From positions 1 to 46,791 of the forward strand of contig DKQS01000008.1 of NCBI GenBank assembly GCA_002471825.1: 46,791 bases of DNA. Direction: 5' to 3'. Positions within the stretch are counted from its first letter, which is position 1; each line of letters begins with the position of its first letter. The notes below the pieces were generated by a model that made no database searches, had not been told where the DNA came from, and worked only from the letters and a program-made list of their open reading frames with translations. Shown here one piece after another: positions 25,038 through 34,302 of the stretch. The DNA is from Flavobacteriaceae bacterium UBA7302 (GTDB taxonomy: Bacteria; Bacteroidota; Bacteroidia; Flavobacteriales; Flavobacteriaceae). Both the position numbers and the translations under genes were made by a program.

Positions 25038-26546
25038 CTATTCAAATAACACTTCACTGTCGATTTCAATAGAGTCTAAGAATTCAATGGCCTTGACCAT
25101 GTCATGGTGCAACACCCGATCTTCATAAACCAACGGCACTTCTTCTCGAAACATACTCAATAAATTCTCTAAGAAAGGAGAAGTTTTAGCCTCAGCAAAT
25201 AGCATTGCTTGAGATGCTGTAAACAATTCGATAGCTAAAATCGATTTCAAGTTGTCCACTACCCGCTTTAATTTGGTAGCCGAATTCGCCCCCATGGATA
25301 CATGATCCTCCTGACCGTCACTCGACTCAATAGAATCAATACTCGATGGAGTTGCCAATTGTTTGTTTTGATTGACAATACTCGCCGCCGTGTATTGCGG
25401 AATCATAAATCCGGAATTCAAACCAGGATTGGTGACTAAAAAGGGCGGTAAATGACGGTGACCCGATACTAGCTGATAAGTTCTTCTTTCCGAGATATTT
25501 CCCAATTCTGCCAAAGCTATGGCCAGGTAATCCATCCCTAATGCCAATGGTTGTCCATGGAAATTCCCACCGGAAATTATCACGTCGTCTTCGACAAAAA
25601 TATTTGGATTATCAGTGACTGCATTTACTTCAGTCAATAAAGTTTTGGTAACAAATCGTATGGTATCCTTGGTGGCTCCATGCACTTGTGGAACACATCG
25701 AAATGAGTAGGGATCTTGAATGTGATGTTTTTCTTTTTGAATCAATTCACTGTCCTCCAAAAAAGTTCGTACTCGATCACTGGTTTTAATTTGACCCGTA
25801 TGTGGACGAGCAAAATGTATCAACGGATTAAAAGGCTCTATTCGGCCATCAAAACTCTCCAAAGAAATGGTGCTGATCACATCCGCCAAATAGGAAAGCT
25901 TATGACATTCTAACAAACAGTGTACTCCGTAGGCCGACATAAATTGGGTTCCGTTCAATAGTGCCAATCCTTCTTTGGATTGCAATTGAATCGGTTCCCA
26001 TTCAAACTCTTTGTAGATGTCTCCAGTCGGATATACTTGACCTTTGTAGGACACCTCTCCAAGTCCGAGTAGCGGCAAGGCCAAATGCGCCAAGGGCGCT
26101 AAATCTCCCGATGCTCCGAGCGAACCCTGGGTATACACAATGGGATATACCTCATGATTGTAAAAATCGATCAATCGCTCCACAAGGGAAAGTTGTACCC
26201 CCGAATGACCAAAACTAAGACTCTTGATTTTAAAAAGCAGCATCAACTTCACGATCTCATCCGGTACTCTTTCTCCGAGTCCACATGCATGAGACTTCAC
26301 CAAATTCTCCTGCAATTTTTGAAGATTCTCATCTTTGATTTTGACATTACAAAGTGCTCCAAATCCTGTATTCACTCCATAAATTGGTTTGGAAAATTGG
26401 TTGGTTTTCTCATCCAGATAAGCCCTACACTTGACAATCCGATCAACAGATTTTTGCGAAAGCTCAAGCTTTTCATCATTTTGAATGATGTGCTGAATAT
26501 CCTTTAAATCAAGGGTGTTGTTAGTTATTAAATGAACGGCATTCAT
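25038..26546 (-). CDS. hutH: Histidine ammonia-lyase
   Basis: Converts L-histidine to urocanate and ammonia, the first step of histidine degradation. The 502-residue protein has the self-formed MIO cofactor site Ala-Ser-Gly at residues 145-147 (GSLGASGDLAPLAH), and family motifs YGVNTGFG (56-63) and QEDHVSMG. Length is normal. The other hut genes are not in the window, so it is a detached hutH, convergent with the unknown secreted protein and divergent from the TlpA-like gene. Confidence 0.96.
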   Translation of the reverse strand: MNAVHLITNNTLDLKDIQHIIQNDEKLELSQKSVDRIVKCRAYLDEKTNQFSKPIYGVNTGFGALCNVKIKDENLQKLQENLVKSHACGLGERVPDEIVKLMLLFKIKSLSFGHSGVQLSLVERLIDFYNHEVYPIVYTQGSLGASGDLAPLAHLALPLLGLGEVSYKGQVYPTGDIYKEFEWEPIQLQSKEGLALLNGTQFMSAYGVHCLLECHKLSYLADVISTISLESFDGRIEPFNPLIHFARPHTGQIKTSDRVRTFLEDSELIQKEKHHIQDPYSFRCVPQVHGATKDTIRFVTKTLLTEVNAVTDNPNIFVEDDVIISGGNFHGQPLALGMDYLAIALAELGNISERRTYQLVSGHRHLPPFLVTNPGLNSGFMIPQYTAASIVNQNKQLATPSSIDSIESSDGQEDHVSMGANSATKLKRVVDNLKSILAIELFTASQAMLFAEAKTSPFLENLLSMFREEVPLVYEDRVLHHDMVKAIEFLDSIEIDSEVLFE

Positions 26547-26627
26547 TTTTGATTGATTGATTTTGAGTACTGCAAATTAGTGTTTTTTTAGGGAAATGAT
26601 TTAACAAAATGTAAGCAATGAAAGCTT

Positions 26628-26635
26628 TATATTTG
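26628..26635 (+). promoter_or_regulatory. -7 promoter element of the TlpA-like gene
   Basis: TATATTTG is an exact TAnnTTTG match, 16 nt before the ATG at 26652. No clear -33 element. Confidence 0.5.
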
Positions 26636-26651
26636 TCGCAAATTTGACATT

Positions 26652-27686
26652 ATGTTGAGAAGATTCACTTTGATTTTTTTATTGGTAGCTTTTGTTTCAT
26701 GCGATAGTGCTCCTGAAGGATATTTAAAGTTTTCTGGGAAATTGGAAAACAACAAGGATAGTGTAATGACGCTATTGGGATATCGCGGTTTTAGCAAATC
26801 AATTCCAATCAATGCAGATGGCTCCTTTAGCGATACCATCAAGGTGAAATTCCCTGGAATCTACAGCATGCAAACCAATAAGAACAACCGTGCACCTATT
26901 TTTCTTGACAATGGTTATAACCTAAAATTGAAAGGAAATTCGGAAGAGTTCATTACCAGCTTCAAGTATTCTGGAAAGGGTTCTCAGAACAGCAATTACC
27001 TTGTCTCTCAAGTGAAGTTCGGTAGATCCATTCCGAATCCGCAAATTTTAAACAATATGGAGGAAGATGCCTTCAAAGCAAAATTGGAAAGCATCAAAAA
27101 AGGATATGATAGCATTTTAGACAGCTACAAAGACTTGGATACGACTTTGGTTTCAAACACAAGAAACCAAACCAAAGAATTGGTATATTTCTTAAACGGA
27201 TTGTATGAAAGAAATAGAAAAGTAGGTATTGGAGGGAAATCTCCTAAGTTTGAAAACTACGTGAATTATAAAGGTGGAAAAACTTCTTTGGATGACTTCA
27301 AAGGTAGCTTTGTATACATCGATGTTTGGGCCACTTGGTGCGGACCTTGCATTCAACAGATACCCTATTTGAAAAAGATTGAAAAAGAATTCCGAAATAA
27401 GAAAATTGCCTTTGTAAGTATCTCAACGGATGAACCTCGTAAAAGTGGCGGATCTTGGGAAGCGGCAGAGAAAAAATGGCGCAACTTTGTTAAAGCCAAA
27501 AATTTAGGCGGAGTTCAATTGTGGAGCGGTAAAGATTTCTCTTTTCAGCAGGCTTATCAAATTAACGGAATACCGAGATTCATCTTGGTAGATGACCAAG
27601 GAAACATCAGGGCCTACAATGCTCCAAGACCTTCAGACCCAGCATTGAAAGTGCTATTAAATTCAGTTGGATTAAAGGATAAGTAA
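26652..27686 (+). CDS. TlpA-like thioredoxin lipoprotein with DUF4369 domain
   Basis: A 344-residue periplasmic thiol-disulfide protein. Residues 1-17 are a lipoprotein signal (VAFVSC, Cys17 acylated). An N-terminal DUF4369-type beta domain (about 22-110) and a helical linker lead to a C-terminal thioredoxin domain with the redox motif WCGPC (Cys230, Cys233) and a cis-proline in GIPRF. Such proteins reduce disulfides in cytochrome maturation or envelope proteins; the exact partner is unknown. It has its own promoter and ends 7 bp from the convergent accA. Confidence 0.9.
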   Translation: MLRRFTLIFLLVAFVSCDSAPEGYLKFSGKLENNKDSVMTLLGYRGFSKSIPINADGSFSDTIKVKFPGIYSMQTNKNNRAPIFLDNGYNLKLKGNSEEFITSFKYSGKGSQNSNYLVSQVKFGRSIPNPQILNNMEEDAFKAKLESIKKGYDSILDSYKDLDTTLVSNTRNQTKELVYFLNGLYERNRKVGIGGKSPKFENYVNYKGGKTSLDDFKGSFVYIDVWATWCGPCIQQIPYLKKIEKEFRNKKIAFVSISTDEPRKSGGSWEAAEKKWRNFVKAKNLGGVQLWSGKDFSFQQAYQINGIPRFILVDDQGNIRAYNAPRPSDPALKVLLNSVGLKDK

Positions 27687-27693
27687 GAAAATA

Positions 27694-28647
27694 CTATTCT
27701 TTGTAAACACCCATGTTTGCGTATTTATCCATACGCTGAGCAACCAAATCAGTCGGACTTAAATCTTTAAGTTCTTCGTAAGTAGCAACAATCTTATCCT
27801 TTACTGCTTCAAAAGCAGCCTCTCTGTTTGAGTGCGCTCCACCTAGTGGCTCTTGGATGATACCATCGATAATTTTCAATTTCTTCATATCGGTACCAGT
27901 AAGCTTCAAAGCAGCAGCAGCTTGCTCTTTAAACTCCCAGCTTCTCCATAGAATCGAAGAACATGATTCTGGCGAGATAACGGTATACCAAGTATTTTCC
28001 ATCATGTAAACACGATTTCCGACACCAATACCTAGAGCTCCACCTGAAGCACCTTCTCCAATAACGATGGTAATGATTGGAACTTTTAGGCGCGTCATTT
28101 CAAGAATATTTCTAGCAATAGCTTCTCCCTGACCTCTTTCTTCGGCCTCTAAACCTGGGTACGCGCCCGGAGTGTCTAATAGGGTAACAACAGGAATTCC
28201 AAACTTTTCAGCCATTTTCATCAAGCGCAAAGCCTTTCTATATCCTTCTGGATTGGCCATACCGAAATTTCGGTATTGTCTGGTTTTGGTATTGTATCCT
28301 TTTTGCTGACCGATAAACATGTAAGACTGATCTCCAATTTTACCTAGTCCGCCAATCATGGCCTTGTCATCTTTTACATTTCGATCACCGTGAAGTTCCA
28401 TGAAGGTATCTCCACAAATGGCTTTGATATAGTCTAGCGTATAAGGTCTATTTGGATGTCTTGACAACTGAACACGTTGCCATGGCGTTAGATTTTTGTA
28501 AATATCTTTCTTAGCTGCTGCTAGTTTCTTTTCAATCTTTTTGCAAGTTGCAGAAACATCAACATCACTTTCTTCACCAATAATTTGACACTTCTCAAGC
28601 TGATCTTGCAGCTCTTTTATTGGCATTTCAAAATCTAAATATTCCAT
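27694..28647 (-). CDS. accA: Acetyl-CoA carboxylase carboxyltransferase subunit alpha
   Basis: The alpha subunit of the carboxyltransferase that moves CO2 from biotin to acetyl-CoA, the first committed step of fatty acid synthesis. The 317-residue protein has the N-terminal helical part (LEKCQIIGEESDVD), the crotonase-like core with FGMANPEGYRKALRLM, DTPGAYPG and GEGASGGALGIG. Length is normal. It is preceded by a -7 element at 28683-28690 and so can be expressed apart from the EamA gene upstream. Confidence 0.97.
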   Translation of the reverse strand: MEYLDFEMPIKELQDQLEKCQIIGEESDVDVSATCKKIEKKLAAAKKDIYKNLTPWQRVQLSRHPNRPYTLDYIKAICGDTFMELHGDRNVKDDKAMIGGLGKIGDQSYMFIGQQKGYNTKTRQYRNFGMANPEGYRKALRLMKMAEKFGIPVVTLLDTPGAYPGLEAEERGQGEAIARNILEMTRLKVPIITIVIGEGASGGALGIGVGNRVYMMENTWYTVISPESCSSILWRSWEFKEQAAAALKLTGTDMKKLKIIDGIIQEPLGGAHSNREAAFEAVKDKIVATYEELKDLSPTDLVAQRMDKYANMGVYKE

Positions 28648-28682
28648 GATTCAGTTGTTCTTGTTTTAGTCGTTTGTTACTA

Positions 28683-28690
28683 CAAACATA
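28683..28690 (-). promoter_or_regulatory. -7 promoter element of accA
   Basis: TATGTTTG on the minus strand is an exact TAnnTTTG match, 35 nt before the accA ATG. No clear -33 element. Confidence 0.45.
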
Positions 28691-28700
28691 CTAATAAAAA

Positions 28701-29615
28701 TTATTTTTTACTCTTGGTTTTCAAGGCAATCTTACTTTTTAATTGATGCCTATTTTTGATGATTCCGTTCACCAAAACAACAGCCAAAACAATCATGGCT
28801 CCAATATAAAATTCGAAGTTCATTTTTTCCTTTTCTCCGAATATGAGTAAGGCTAAAATGATGGCGTAGATGGGTTCCAAATTGATGGTGAGCATTACGG
28901 TATATGGCGAAAGGTATTTCATGATTCGCACCGAAACTATAAAGGCAAATGCCGTACAAACGCTACTTAGCAGTAACAAATACATCCAATCTGAAGTAGA
29001 TAGTTGAAAAAACTCCACAGTGATGGCATTTTCAAAAAGTAAAAACACGAAGACCGCTACCGAGCCAAAAAACAATTGGTAAAACGAAATCTTATCGGCA
29101 TCGTGAGACTGCACAAAGAGTCCGTTTAACACTGCGAAAAGAGCCCCAAGAAATGATGAAATTAAGGCATAGAAAATACCCAGTTTGTATTGGGCTTCAA
29201 AATTGAAAATGATATACAACCCAAGAATGACAATGGAGCCCAAAAAAAGCTCAATGGGTCTGATTTTTCTTTTGAAGAAAAAGGGTTCAATCAAGGATGT
29301 GAAAAAAGCACCCGTACTCATGGTCACCAAGGCAACAGAAACGTTGGATACTTTGATTGCCTTAAAGAAAAACACCCAATGTGCGGCAATTACAATTCCC
29401 GTTCCTAAAAACTTTAGAATAGCCTTTTTATTGGTCTGCATTCCCTTTTTCCGAATCAAAAAATAAAGTGCAATAAAGATGGATGCTAGCCCCATTCTAT
29501 AAAAAACAAGAGGAATGGCATCAATGGAAATTAGTGCTCCTAAAATAGCCGTAAAACCCCATATGAACACAATCATATGAAGCAATGCGTAGTTTTTGAG
29601 CTTACTTTCTGGCAT
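28701..29615 (-). CDS. EamA/DMT-superfamily transporter
   Basis: A 304-residue inner-membrane protein with ten hydrophobic segments in two EamA repeats (for example LHMIVFIWGFTAILGALI and MLTINLEPIYAIILALLIFGE) and a basic C-terminal tail (KSKIALKTKSKK). Substrate unknown. The 5' end overlaps the lptF/G-like gene by 14 bp, so it belongs to the tgt-lptG-EamA transcription unit. It is not closely alike to the other EamA gene at 14497. Confidence 0.87.
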   Translation of the reverse strand: MPESKLKNYALLHMIVFIWGFTAILGALISIDAIPLVFYRMGLASIFIALYFLIRKKGMQTNKKAILKFLGTGIVIAAHWVFFFKAIKVSNVSVALVTMSTGAFFTSLIEPFFFKRKIRPIELFLGSIVILGLYIIFNFEAQYKLGIFYALISSFLGALFAVLNGLFVQSHDADKISFYQLFFGSVAVFVFLLFENAITVEFFQLSTSDWMYLLLLSSVCTAFAFIVSVRIMKYLSPYTVMLTINLEPIYAIILALLIFGEKEKMNFEFYIGAMIVLAVVLVNGIIKNRHQLKSKIALKTKSKK

Positions 29616-30693
29616 TTACAAAAAGATAAACAGATAAAACTCCGAAGAATAGGTTCGGGATCCAAACGTAAATAAATGAATTCACTCCAGCTACAGCACC
29701 TAACACCTCAAACACCTTCATCAAAAATACATAGAGAAACATGATTCCGAATCCAATGGCCAAATTGATACCTGTGCCACCTCTTCGCTTCCGAAAGGCC
29801 AAACAAACGGCAATCAAGGTTAGAAAATAAGACGCGATTGGCAAGCTAGTTCTTTTGTGAAACTCCACCAGATAAGCATTCAAATTTTTCACTCCTCTTT
29901 TCTTAGAGATTTGAATGAAGTCCAACAACTCATCCGAGGCCATTTCTTGTGATAAGGACGATTGGTAAATCAAATCTTTGGGTGTGAAATTGAAGACAGA
30001 ATCCAGTTTCACTCCGGATGCAATGCTGTCTCGCTTACCTAAAATCTTTCGGTATTTCCAGTTGATGAGCGAAAAAACAGAATCTCGAGCATTGTATTGA
30101 ATGCGGTCGGCTACAAGTTTCGATTGCAATTCGAATCCCTTATAGATTTCTGAAGAAAAATCATAACCCGTATTGTTCTCGGTATTGTAGTTTCTAATAA
30201 AAATGTAGGTGCTATCTGTCAATTGAAGACTAAACTCCTGAACAAATTTCATCTCCCGTTTTTGACGAGCACTATTGATGTATTTTTTCTCAAAGGTTTT
30301 TCGAGTTTTACTACTGTTTGGCACCACAAAATGATTCATCCCGAGAGATAAAAACATGATGATGGTTGCCCCAATGGCATAAGGATACAGAAACCGATCA
30401 AAGGAGATTCTCGCATTGGAGATTGCGATGATTTCCGTATTATTTGCCAACTTTGAGGTAAAGAGAATCACAGCAATAAACAAGCCCAAGGGCATAAAGG
30501 TATTGGTGTAGTAAATAATGAAATTGACGTAGTAGTCATACACCACCTCTGAAAAGGTCAAATCAGGATTTTCTAAGAAATTATCAATCTTCTCTGACAC
30601 ATCAATTGCAATGGCAATAGGTATCAATATGAGTAATGTAAATACAAAGGTGGTTAAGAACCGTTTGAGTATGTATTTATCGATAATTCTCAT
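29602..30693 (-). CDS. LptF/LptG (YjgP/YjgQ) family permease
   Basis: Part of the inner-membrane ABC complex that extracts lipopolysaccharide and feeds it to the Lpt bridge. The 363-residue protein has the family layout: one membrane helix after the N-terminal motif IIDKYILKRFL, two more before a large periplasmic jellyroll domain (about 120-260), and three at the C-terminus. Whether it acts as LptF or LptG is not decided here. It starts 1 nt after the tgt stop and overlaps the EamA gene by 14 bp. Confidence 0.92.
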   Translation of the reverse strand: MRIIDKYILKRFLTTFVFTLLILIPIAIAIDVSEKIDNFLENPDLTFSEVVYDYYVNFIIYYTNTFMPLGLFIAVILFTSKLANNTEIIAISNARISFDRFLYPYAIGATIIMFLSLGMNHFVVPNSSKTRKTFEKKYINSARQKREMKFVQEFSLQLTDSTYIFIRNYNTENNTGYDFSSEIYKGFELQSKLVADRIQYNARDSVFSLINWKYRKILGKRDSIASGVKLDSVFNFTPKDLIYQSSLSQEMASDELLDFIQISKKRGVKNLNAYLVEFHKRTSLPIASYFLTLIAVCLAFRKRRGGTGINLAIGFGIMFLYVFLMKVFEVLGAVAGVNSFIYVWIPNLFFGVLSVYLFVNARK

Positions 30694-30694
30694 C

Positions 30695-31825
30695 CTACAA
30701 ACGTTTGTCCATTTGTTTTACCATTTGATCTTTCCAAGCTCTAAAATCGCCCTTAATGATGCGTTCTCTTGCCTCTCCCACCAACCAAAGATAGAATCCT
30801 AAGTTGTGAATGCTAGCAATTTGTTTTCCCAACATTTCGTTGGCTGAGAATAAATGCTTTAAATAGGCTTTTGAATATTGGGTATCCACAAAAGTAATTC
30901 CCATATCGTCAATTGCCGAATAATCATTCTCCCATTTCTTATTCTTGATATTGATGGTTCCGTGAGCTGTAAATAGCATTCCGTTTCGAGCGTTTCTAGT
31001 AGGCATCACACAATCGAACATATCTACTCCCAATGCAATGTTTTCAAGAATGTTTATCGGAGTACCAACTCCCATCAAATAACGAGGCTTGTCTTCTGGC
31101 AAAATATCCGTAACAATCTCTGTCATTTCATACATCTCCTCTGCTGGTTCTCCGACTGACAATCCCCCAATAGCATTTCCTTCCGCTTCCACCGAAGCAA
31201 TGAACTTTGCCGACTCCTTTCTCAAATCCTTGTAAACACTCCCTTGAACAATCGGAAACAAGGTTTGATTGTAATCATAAGACAAGGGTGTTTTTTCAAG
31301 ATGATTGATACATCGCTTCAACCAACGATGGGTCATGTGCATGGAATCTTTCGCATAGGAATACTCACAAGGGTAAGGCGTACATTCATCAAAAGCCATA
31401 ATGATGTCAGCTCCAATTTTTCTTTGAATTTCCATCACGCGTTCCGGTGAAAAGAAATGACTCGAACCATCGATGTGACTTTTGAAATTCACCCCTTCCT
31501 CGGTAATTTTTCTTCGTCCTGACAAAGAATACACCTGGTATCCTCCAGAATCGGTCAGGATATTTCGATCCCAATTCATGAACTTATGCAATCCTCCTGC
31601 TCCCTCTAAAATGTCTAGTTTGGGACGCAGGTACAGATGGTAGGTATTCCCAAGGATGATATCGGGATTTATTTCATTTTTTAATTCGGTTTGATGCACT
31701 CCTTTTACTGTACCAGCCGTGCCGACAGGCATAAAAATGGGTGTTTCAATTGTACCGTGATCTGTAGTTATCGTACCCGCTCTCGCGCTACTTTTTGGGT
31801 CTTTATGAAGAAGGTCAAATTTCAT
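30695..31825 (-). CDS. tgt: tRNA-guanine transglycosylase without zinc-ligand cysteines
   Basis: Exchanges guanine-34 for the queuine precursor in tRNAs with GUN anticodons. The 376-residue protein has the active-site motif LTDSGGYQVYSL (Asp92), GGLSVGEP and FDCVMPTRN with the nucleophilic aspartate. In the region that normally reads CxCxxC before the zinc-binding histidine, this protein has MGITFVD and keeps only the histidine (KHLF, about residue 324), so the structural zinc site looks lost. The frame is open to an ATG at 31843, but a -7 element lies between it and the ATG at 31825, which matches the family start (MKFDLL). First or second gene of the operon with lptF/G; 1-nt gap to it. Confidence 0.95.
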   Translation of the reverse strand: MKFDLLHKDPKSSARAGTITTDHGTIETPIFMPVGTAGTVKGVHQTELKNEINPDIILGNTYHLYLRPKLDILEGAGGLHKFMNWDRNILTDSGGYQVYSLSGRRKITEEGVNFKSHIDGSSHFFSPERVMEIQRKIGADIIMAFDECTPYPCEYSYAKDSMHMTHRWLKRCINHLEKTPLSYDYNQTLFPIVQGSVYKDLRKESAKFIASVEAEGNAIGGLSVGEPAEEMYEMTEIVTDILPEDKPRYLMGVGTPINILENIALGVDMFDCVMPTRNARNGMLFTAHGTINIKNKKWENDYSAIDDMGITFVDTQYSKAYLKHLFSANEMLGKQIASIHNLGFYLWLVGEARERIIKGDFRAWKDQMVKQMDKRL

Positions 31826-31831
31826 TGGCGA

Positions 31832-31839
31832 CAAAGATA
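31832..31839 (-). promoter_or_regulatory. -7 promoter element of tgt
   Basis: TATCTTTG on the minus strand is an exact TAnnTTTG match lying 6 nt before the ATG at 31825. A start site 5-7 nt downstream would give an almost leaderless message. No -33 TTTG was found, so it may be a chance match. Confidence 0.4.
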
Positions 31840-31870
31840 CCATTAATTCATTATTAGCCTACGGAAGAGC

Positions 31871-32680
31871 TTATCCTCTTCGAGGTTTTCTTCGCTTTTT
31901 GGAAGGCTTCTTTTTGGAACCTTTTTTTTGAAAGCTTGGTTTGATTGAAGCCTCCTCTGTTTTGGACGAGTCTTTGATTAAAGCATTGATTCCTTTCAAC
32001 TCTTCAGAAGTCAAATCGCGCCACTGCCCTACCTTGAGTTTCCCTAAGGTTACATTCATAATTCGAGTACGCTTCAATTTGGTTACTTCATACCCCAAAT
32101 ACGAACACATTCTTCGAATTTGCCGATTCAATCCTTGCACCAAAACAATTTTGAAAGTCTTATCAGATAGCTTTTCAACTTTACACTTTTTTGTGACGGT
32201 GCCTAAAATGGGGATGCCATTGCTCATTCTTCGAACAAAATCTTCGGTAATCGGTTTGTCTACGGAAACGACATATACCTTTTCATGGTTGTTACCGGCA
32301 CGCAAGATCTTATTAACGATATCTCCATTATTTGTCAAGAAAATCAATCCTTCGGAAGGCTTGTCCAATCGGCCAATCGGAAACAATCGCTCTGGATGAT
32401 TGATGAAATCAATGATATTATTTCGTTCTCTAGGATTGGTACTACAAACAACACCAATAGGTTTGTTTAAGGCAATGTATAGTTCTTTGGGTTTGGCTTT
32501 TAAGGGTTTACCGTCTAGCAGCACCACATCATTCTCAAAAACACGATTTCCTAAAACAGCTACTTCTCCGTTGATGGTTACCCTACCAGCAGTGATAAAC
32601 TCCTCGGCCTTTCTACGCGAACAAACTCCCGTAGAACTGATGAACTTGTTAATATTCGTTGATTGATTATTGCTTTCCAA
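31871..32680 (-). CDS. rluF: 23S rRNA pseudouridine synthase, RluF-like
   Basis: Makes pseudouridine in 23S rRNA (position 2604 in the RluF branch). The 269-residue protein has an N-terminal S4 RNA-binding domain (about 8-60, with STGVCSRRKAEEFI) and the RluB/E/F catalytic domain with Asp106 in GRLDKPSEG. The segment VNKILRAGNNHEK is typical of RluF. The last 30 residues are strongly basic (KKGSKKKPSKKRRKPRRG), likely an RNA-binding tail. It lies 12 nt after the AlkB-like gene and 45 nt before tgt; the three act on nucleic acids. Confidence 0.92.
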   Translation of the reverse strand: MESNNQSTNINKFISSTGVCSRRKAEEFITAGRVTINGEVAVLGNRVFENDVVLLDGKPLKAKPKELYIALNKPIGVVCSTNPRERNNIIDFINHPERLFPIGRLDKPSEGLIFLTNNGDIVNKILRAGNNHEKVYVVSVDKPITEDFVRRMSNGIPILGTVTKKCKVEKLSDKTFKIVLVQGLNRQIRRMCSYLGYEVTKLKRTRIMNVTLGKLKVGQWRDLTSEELKGINALIKDSSKTEEASIKPSFQKKGSKKKPSKKRRKPRRG

Positions 32681-32692
32681 AATCGGTAAAAC

Positions 32693-33295
32693 TTATATTT
32701 CGATTGTTCTAAAAGTAAGATTTATTCTCGGACTTGAGACCTTTTTTGTAGGAGGCAATCGATGCAACCAATGTGTTTGTGTAACATCTTTCATTACCAG
32801 TAAACTTCCTCTTTCCAAAAACACATCAATTCGCTCCTTTGTCTTCTTGTGTTTGAAAGAAAACTTTCGCTCAGCTCCTAAGGATACAGAAGCAATGGCT
32901 CCGTTTTTTTTCAGCATTTTCTCTCCGTCGGAATGATAAGCCATTCCTTCATCCCCAGAGTGATACAAATTGAGCAAACAAGAATTATAGGTCTCACCGC
33001 TTTCTTTTTCTACTTTTTCCTTCAACGTGAGAAGCTCGGAAGTCCACAAAGTAGCTCTTTTGGTAACTTTCGAATAGGTATAAGAAAACTCCCTTTCCCC
33101 GTACCAAGCAACTTTCCGTTTGGTAATAATTCGCTTCCCAAAAATAATAGCTTCATCATTTTCCCAATTGATGGTTTCCAGTAATTTTTGATAGTAAAAA
33201 TCTGATTCTTTGGCATTTAGAATAACGCCATGATAATTGGTGATGCCATCGTAAGGCAAAATATTTTTTACGGTCTGATTGTCAAATAAATCCAC
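32693..33295 (-). CDS. AlkB-family alpha-ketoglutarate-dependent dioxygenase
   Basis: An Fe(II)/2-oxoglutarate enzyme expected to remove alkyl groups from bases in DNA or RNA. The iron ligands are in YHSDGE (His and Asp) and THWLH (second His), and PRINLTFR carries the arginine that binds 2-oxoglutarate. The substrate region LLNLYHSGDEGMAYHSD is that of the ALKBH2/3-like branch. The open frame extends to a TTG at 33322, but GTG at 33295 gives MDLF..., the usual family start, and 200 residues. It is 12 nt upstream of rluF, so a role in RNA rather than DNA is possible. Confidence 0.9.
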   Translation of the reverse strand: MDLFDNQTVKNILPYDGITNYHGVILNAKESDFYYQKLLETINWENDEAIIFGKRIITKRKVAWYGEREFSYTYSKVTKRATLWTSELLTLKEKVEKESGETYNSCLLNLYHSGDEGMAYHSDGEKMLKKNGAIASVSLGAERKFSFKHKKTKERIDVFLERGSLLVMKDVTQTHWLHRLPPTKKVSSPRINLTFRTIEI

Positions 33296-33378
33296 ATTCG
33301 AAAGTAGTACAATGCCAACCAAATTTCCTAGAAATTCTGTTAAAAAGTGTACCTTTAGATACGCAATTCATTCATTAC

Positions 33379-34302
33379 ATGACAACCAAAAAACCGGTAC
33401 TCGTTGTGCTTGCCGCTGGAATGGGATCTAGATACGGAGGCTTGAAACAATTGGATACTTTTTCCTCCGAAAATGACACGCTTATCGATTTCTCTCTGTA
33501 TGATGCTGTTCAAGCCGGATTCGGAAAGGTGGTTTTTGTAATTCGAAATAGTTTCAAATCCGAGTTCGAACCACTTTTCAGAACAAAACTGGATCAAGCG
33601 ATTGATATCGAGTTTGTGTATCAGGAGCTGGACAACATTCCTACAGCTTATAAAGATTCGAAAAGAACCAAACCTTGGGGAACAGCGCATGCCCTTTTAT
33701 GTACGAAGGAAGTGATTGAAAAGGATGAAAACTTTGTCGTGATAAACGCTGATGATTTCTATGGCCGAGATGCTTACTTGAACATGGTAAAATACTTGAC
33801 CAATATTGATCCCGCTAGCACTCAATTTTGCATGATGGGCTATCCATTGATCAACACGATATCCGAATTCGGATCAGTTTCTCGAGGCGAATGTTTTCTA
33901 GATAAAAATCAGGACCTTATCGATGTGATTGAACGAACCGAAATCTATCAAGAAGGAGATTTATTATATATGAACTCAGAGAACGGGAGAAAATCTATCA
34001 ATAAAGACACCATTGTTTCGATGAATTACTGGGGCTTTACTCCTAGAATTTTTGATTATTTGGATACCTTATTCGAGGATTTCCTAGAGGAGAATCACCA
34101 ACGACCGAAGGCCGAATTTTACATACCTGCTGCAGTAAACACACTTCTGACAAAAGGAGAAATTACGGTAAAGGTTTTGAGGTCTGAAGGTCAATGGATG
34201 GGCGTCACCTATCCGCAGGACAAAGCAGGAGTTATGGCGCAAATCAAAGAATTAAAGGAGGCTAAAATCTATCCCAAACACCTTTGGCACCATGATGAAT
34301 AA
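33379..34302 (+). CDS. Sugar-phosphate nucleotidyltransferase-like protein
   Basis: A 307-residue protein with the GT-A nucleotidyltransferase signature at the N-terminus (LAAGMGSRYGGLKQL, residues 11-25) and the metal-binding INADDFYGRD near 120. It would join a sugar 1-phosphate to a nucleotide; sugar and base are not evident. It is longer than MurU-type uridylyltransferases (about 225 residues) by a C-terminal part (about 230-307). It overlaps the following kinase gene by 11 bp, and the pair resembles kinase/nucleotidyltransferase couples of amino-sugar salvage. Confidence 0.88.
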   Translation: MTTKKPVLVVLAAGMGSRYGGLKQLDTFSSENDTLIDFSLYDAVQAGFGKVVFVIRNSFKSEFEPLFRTKLDQAIDIEFVYQELDNIPTAYKDSKRTKPWGTAHALLCTKEVIEKDENFVVINADDFYGRDAYLNMVKYLTNIDPASTQFCMMGYPLINTISEFGSVSRGECFLDKNQDLIDVIERTEIYQEGDLLYMNSENGRKSINKDTIVSMNYWGFTPRIFDYLDTLFEDFLEENHQRPKAEFYIPAAVNTLLTKGEITVKVLRSEGQWMGVTYPQDKAGVMAQIKELKEAKIYPKHLWHHDE

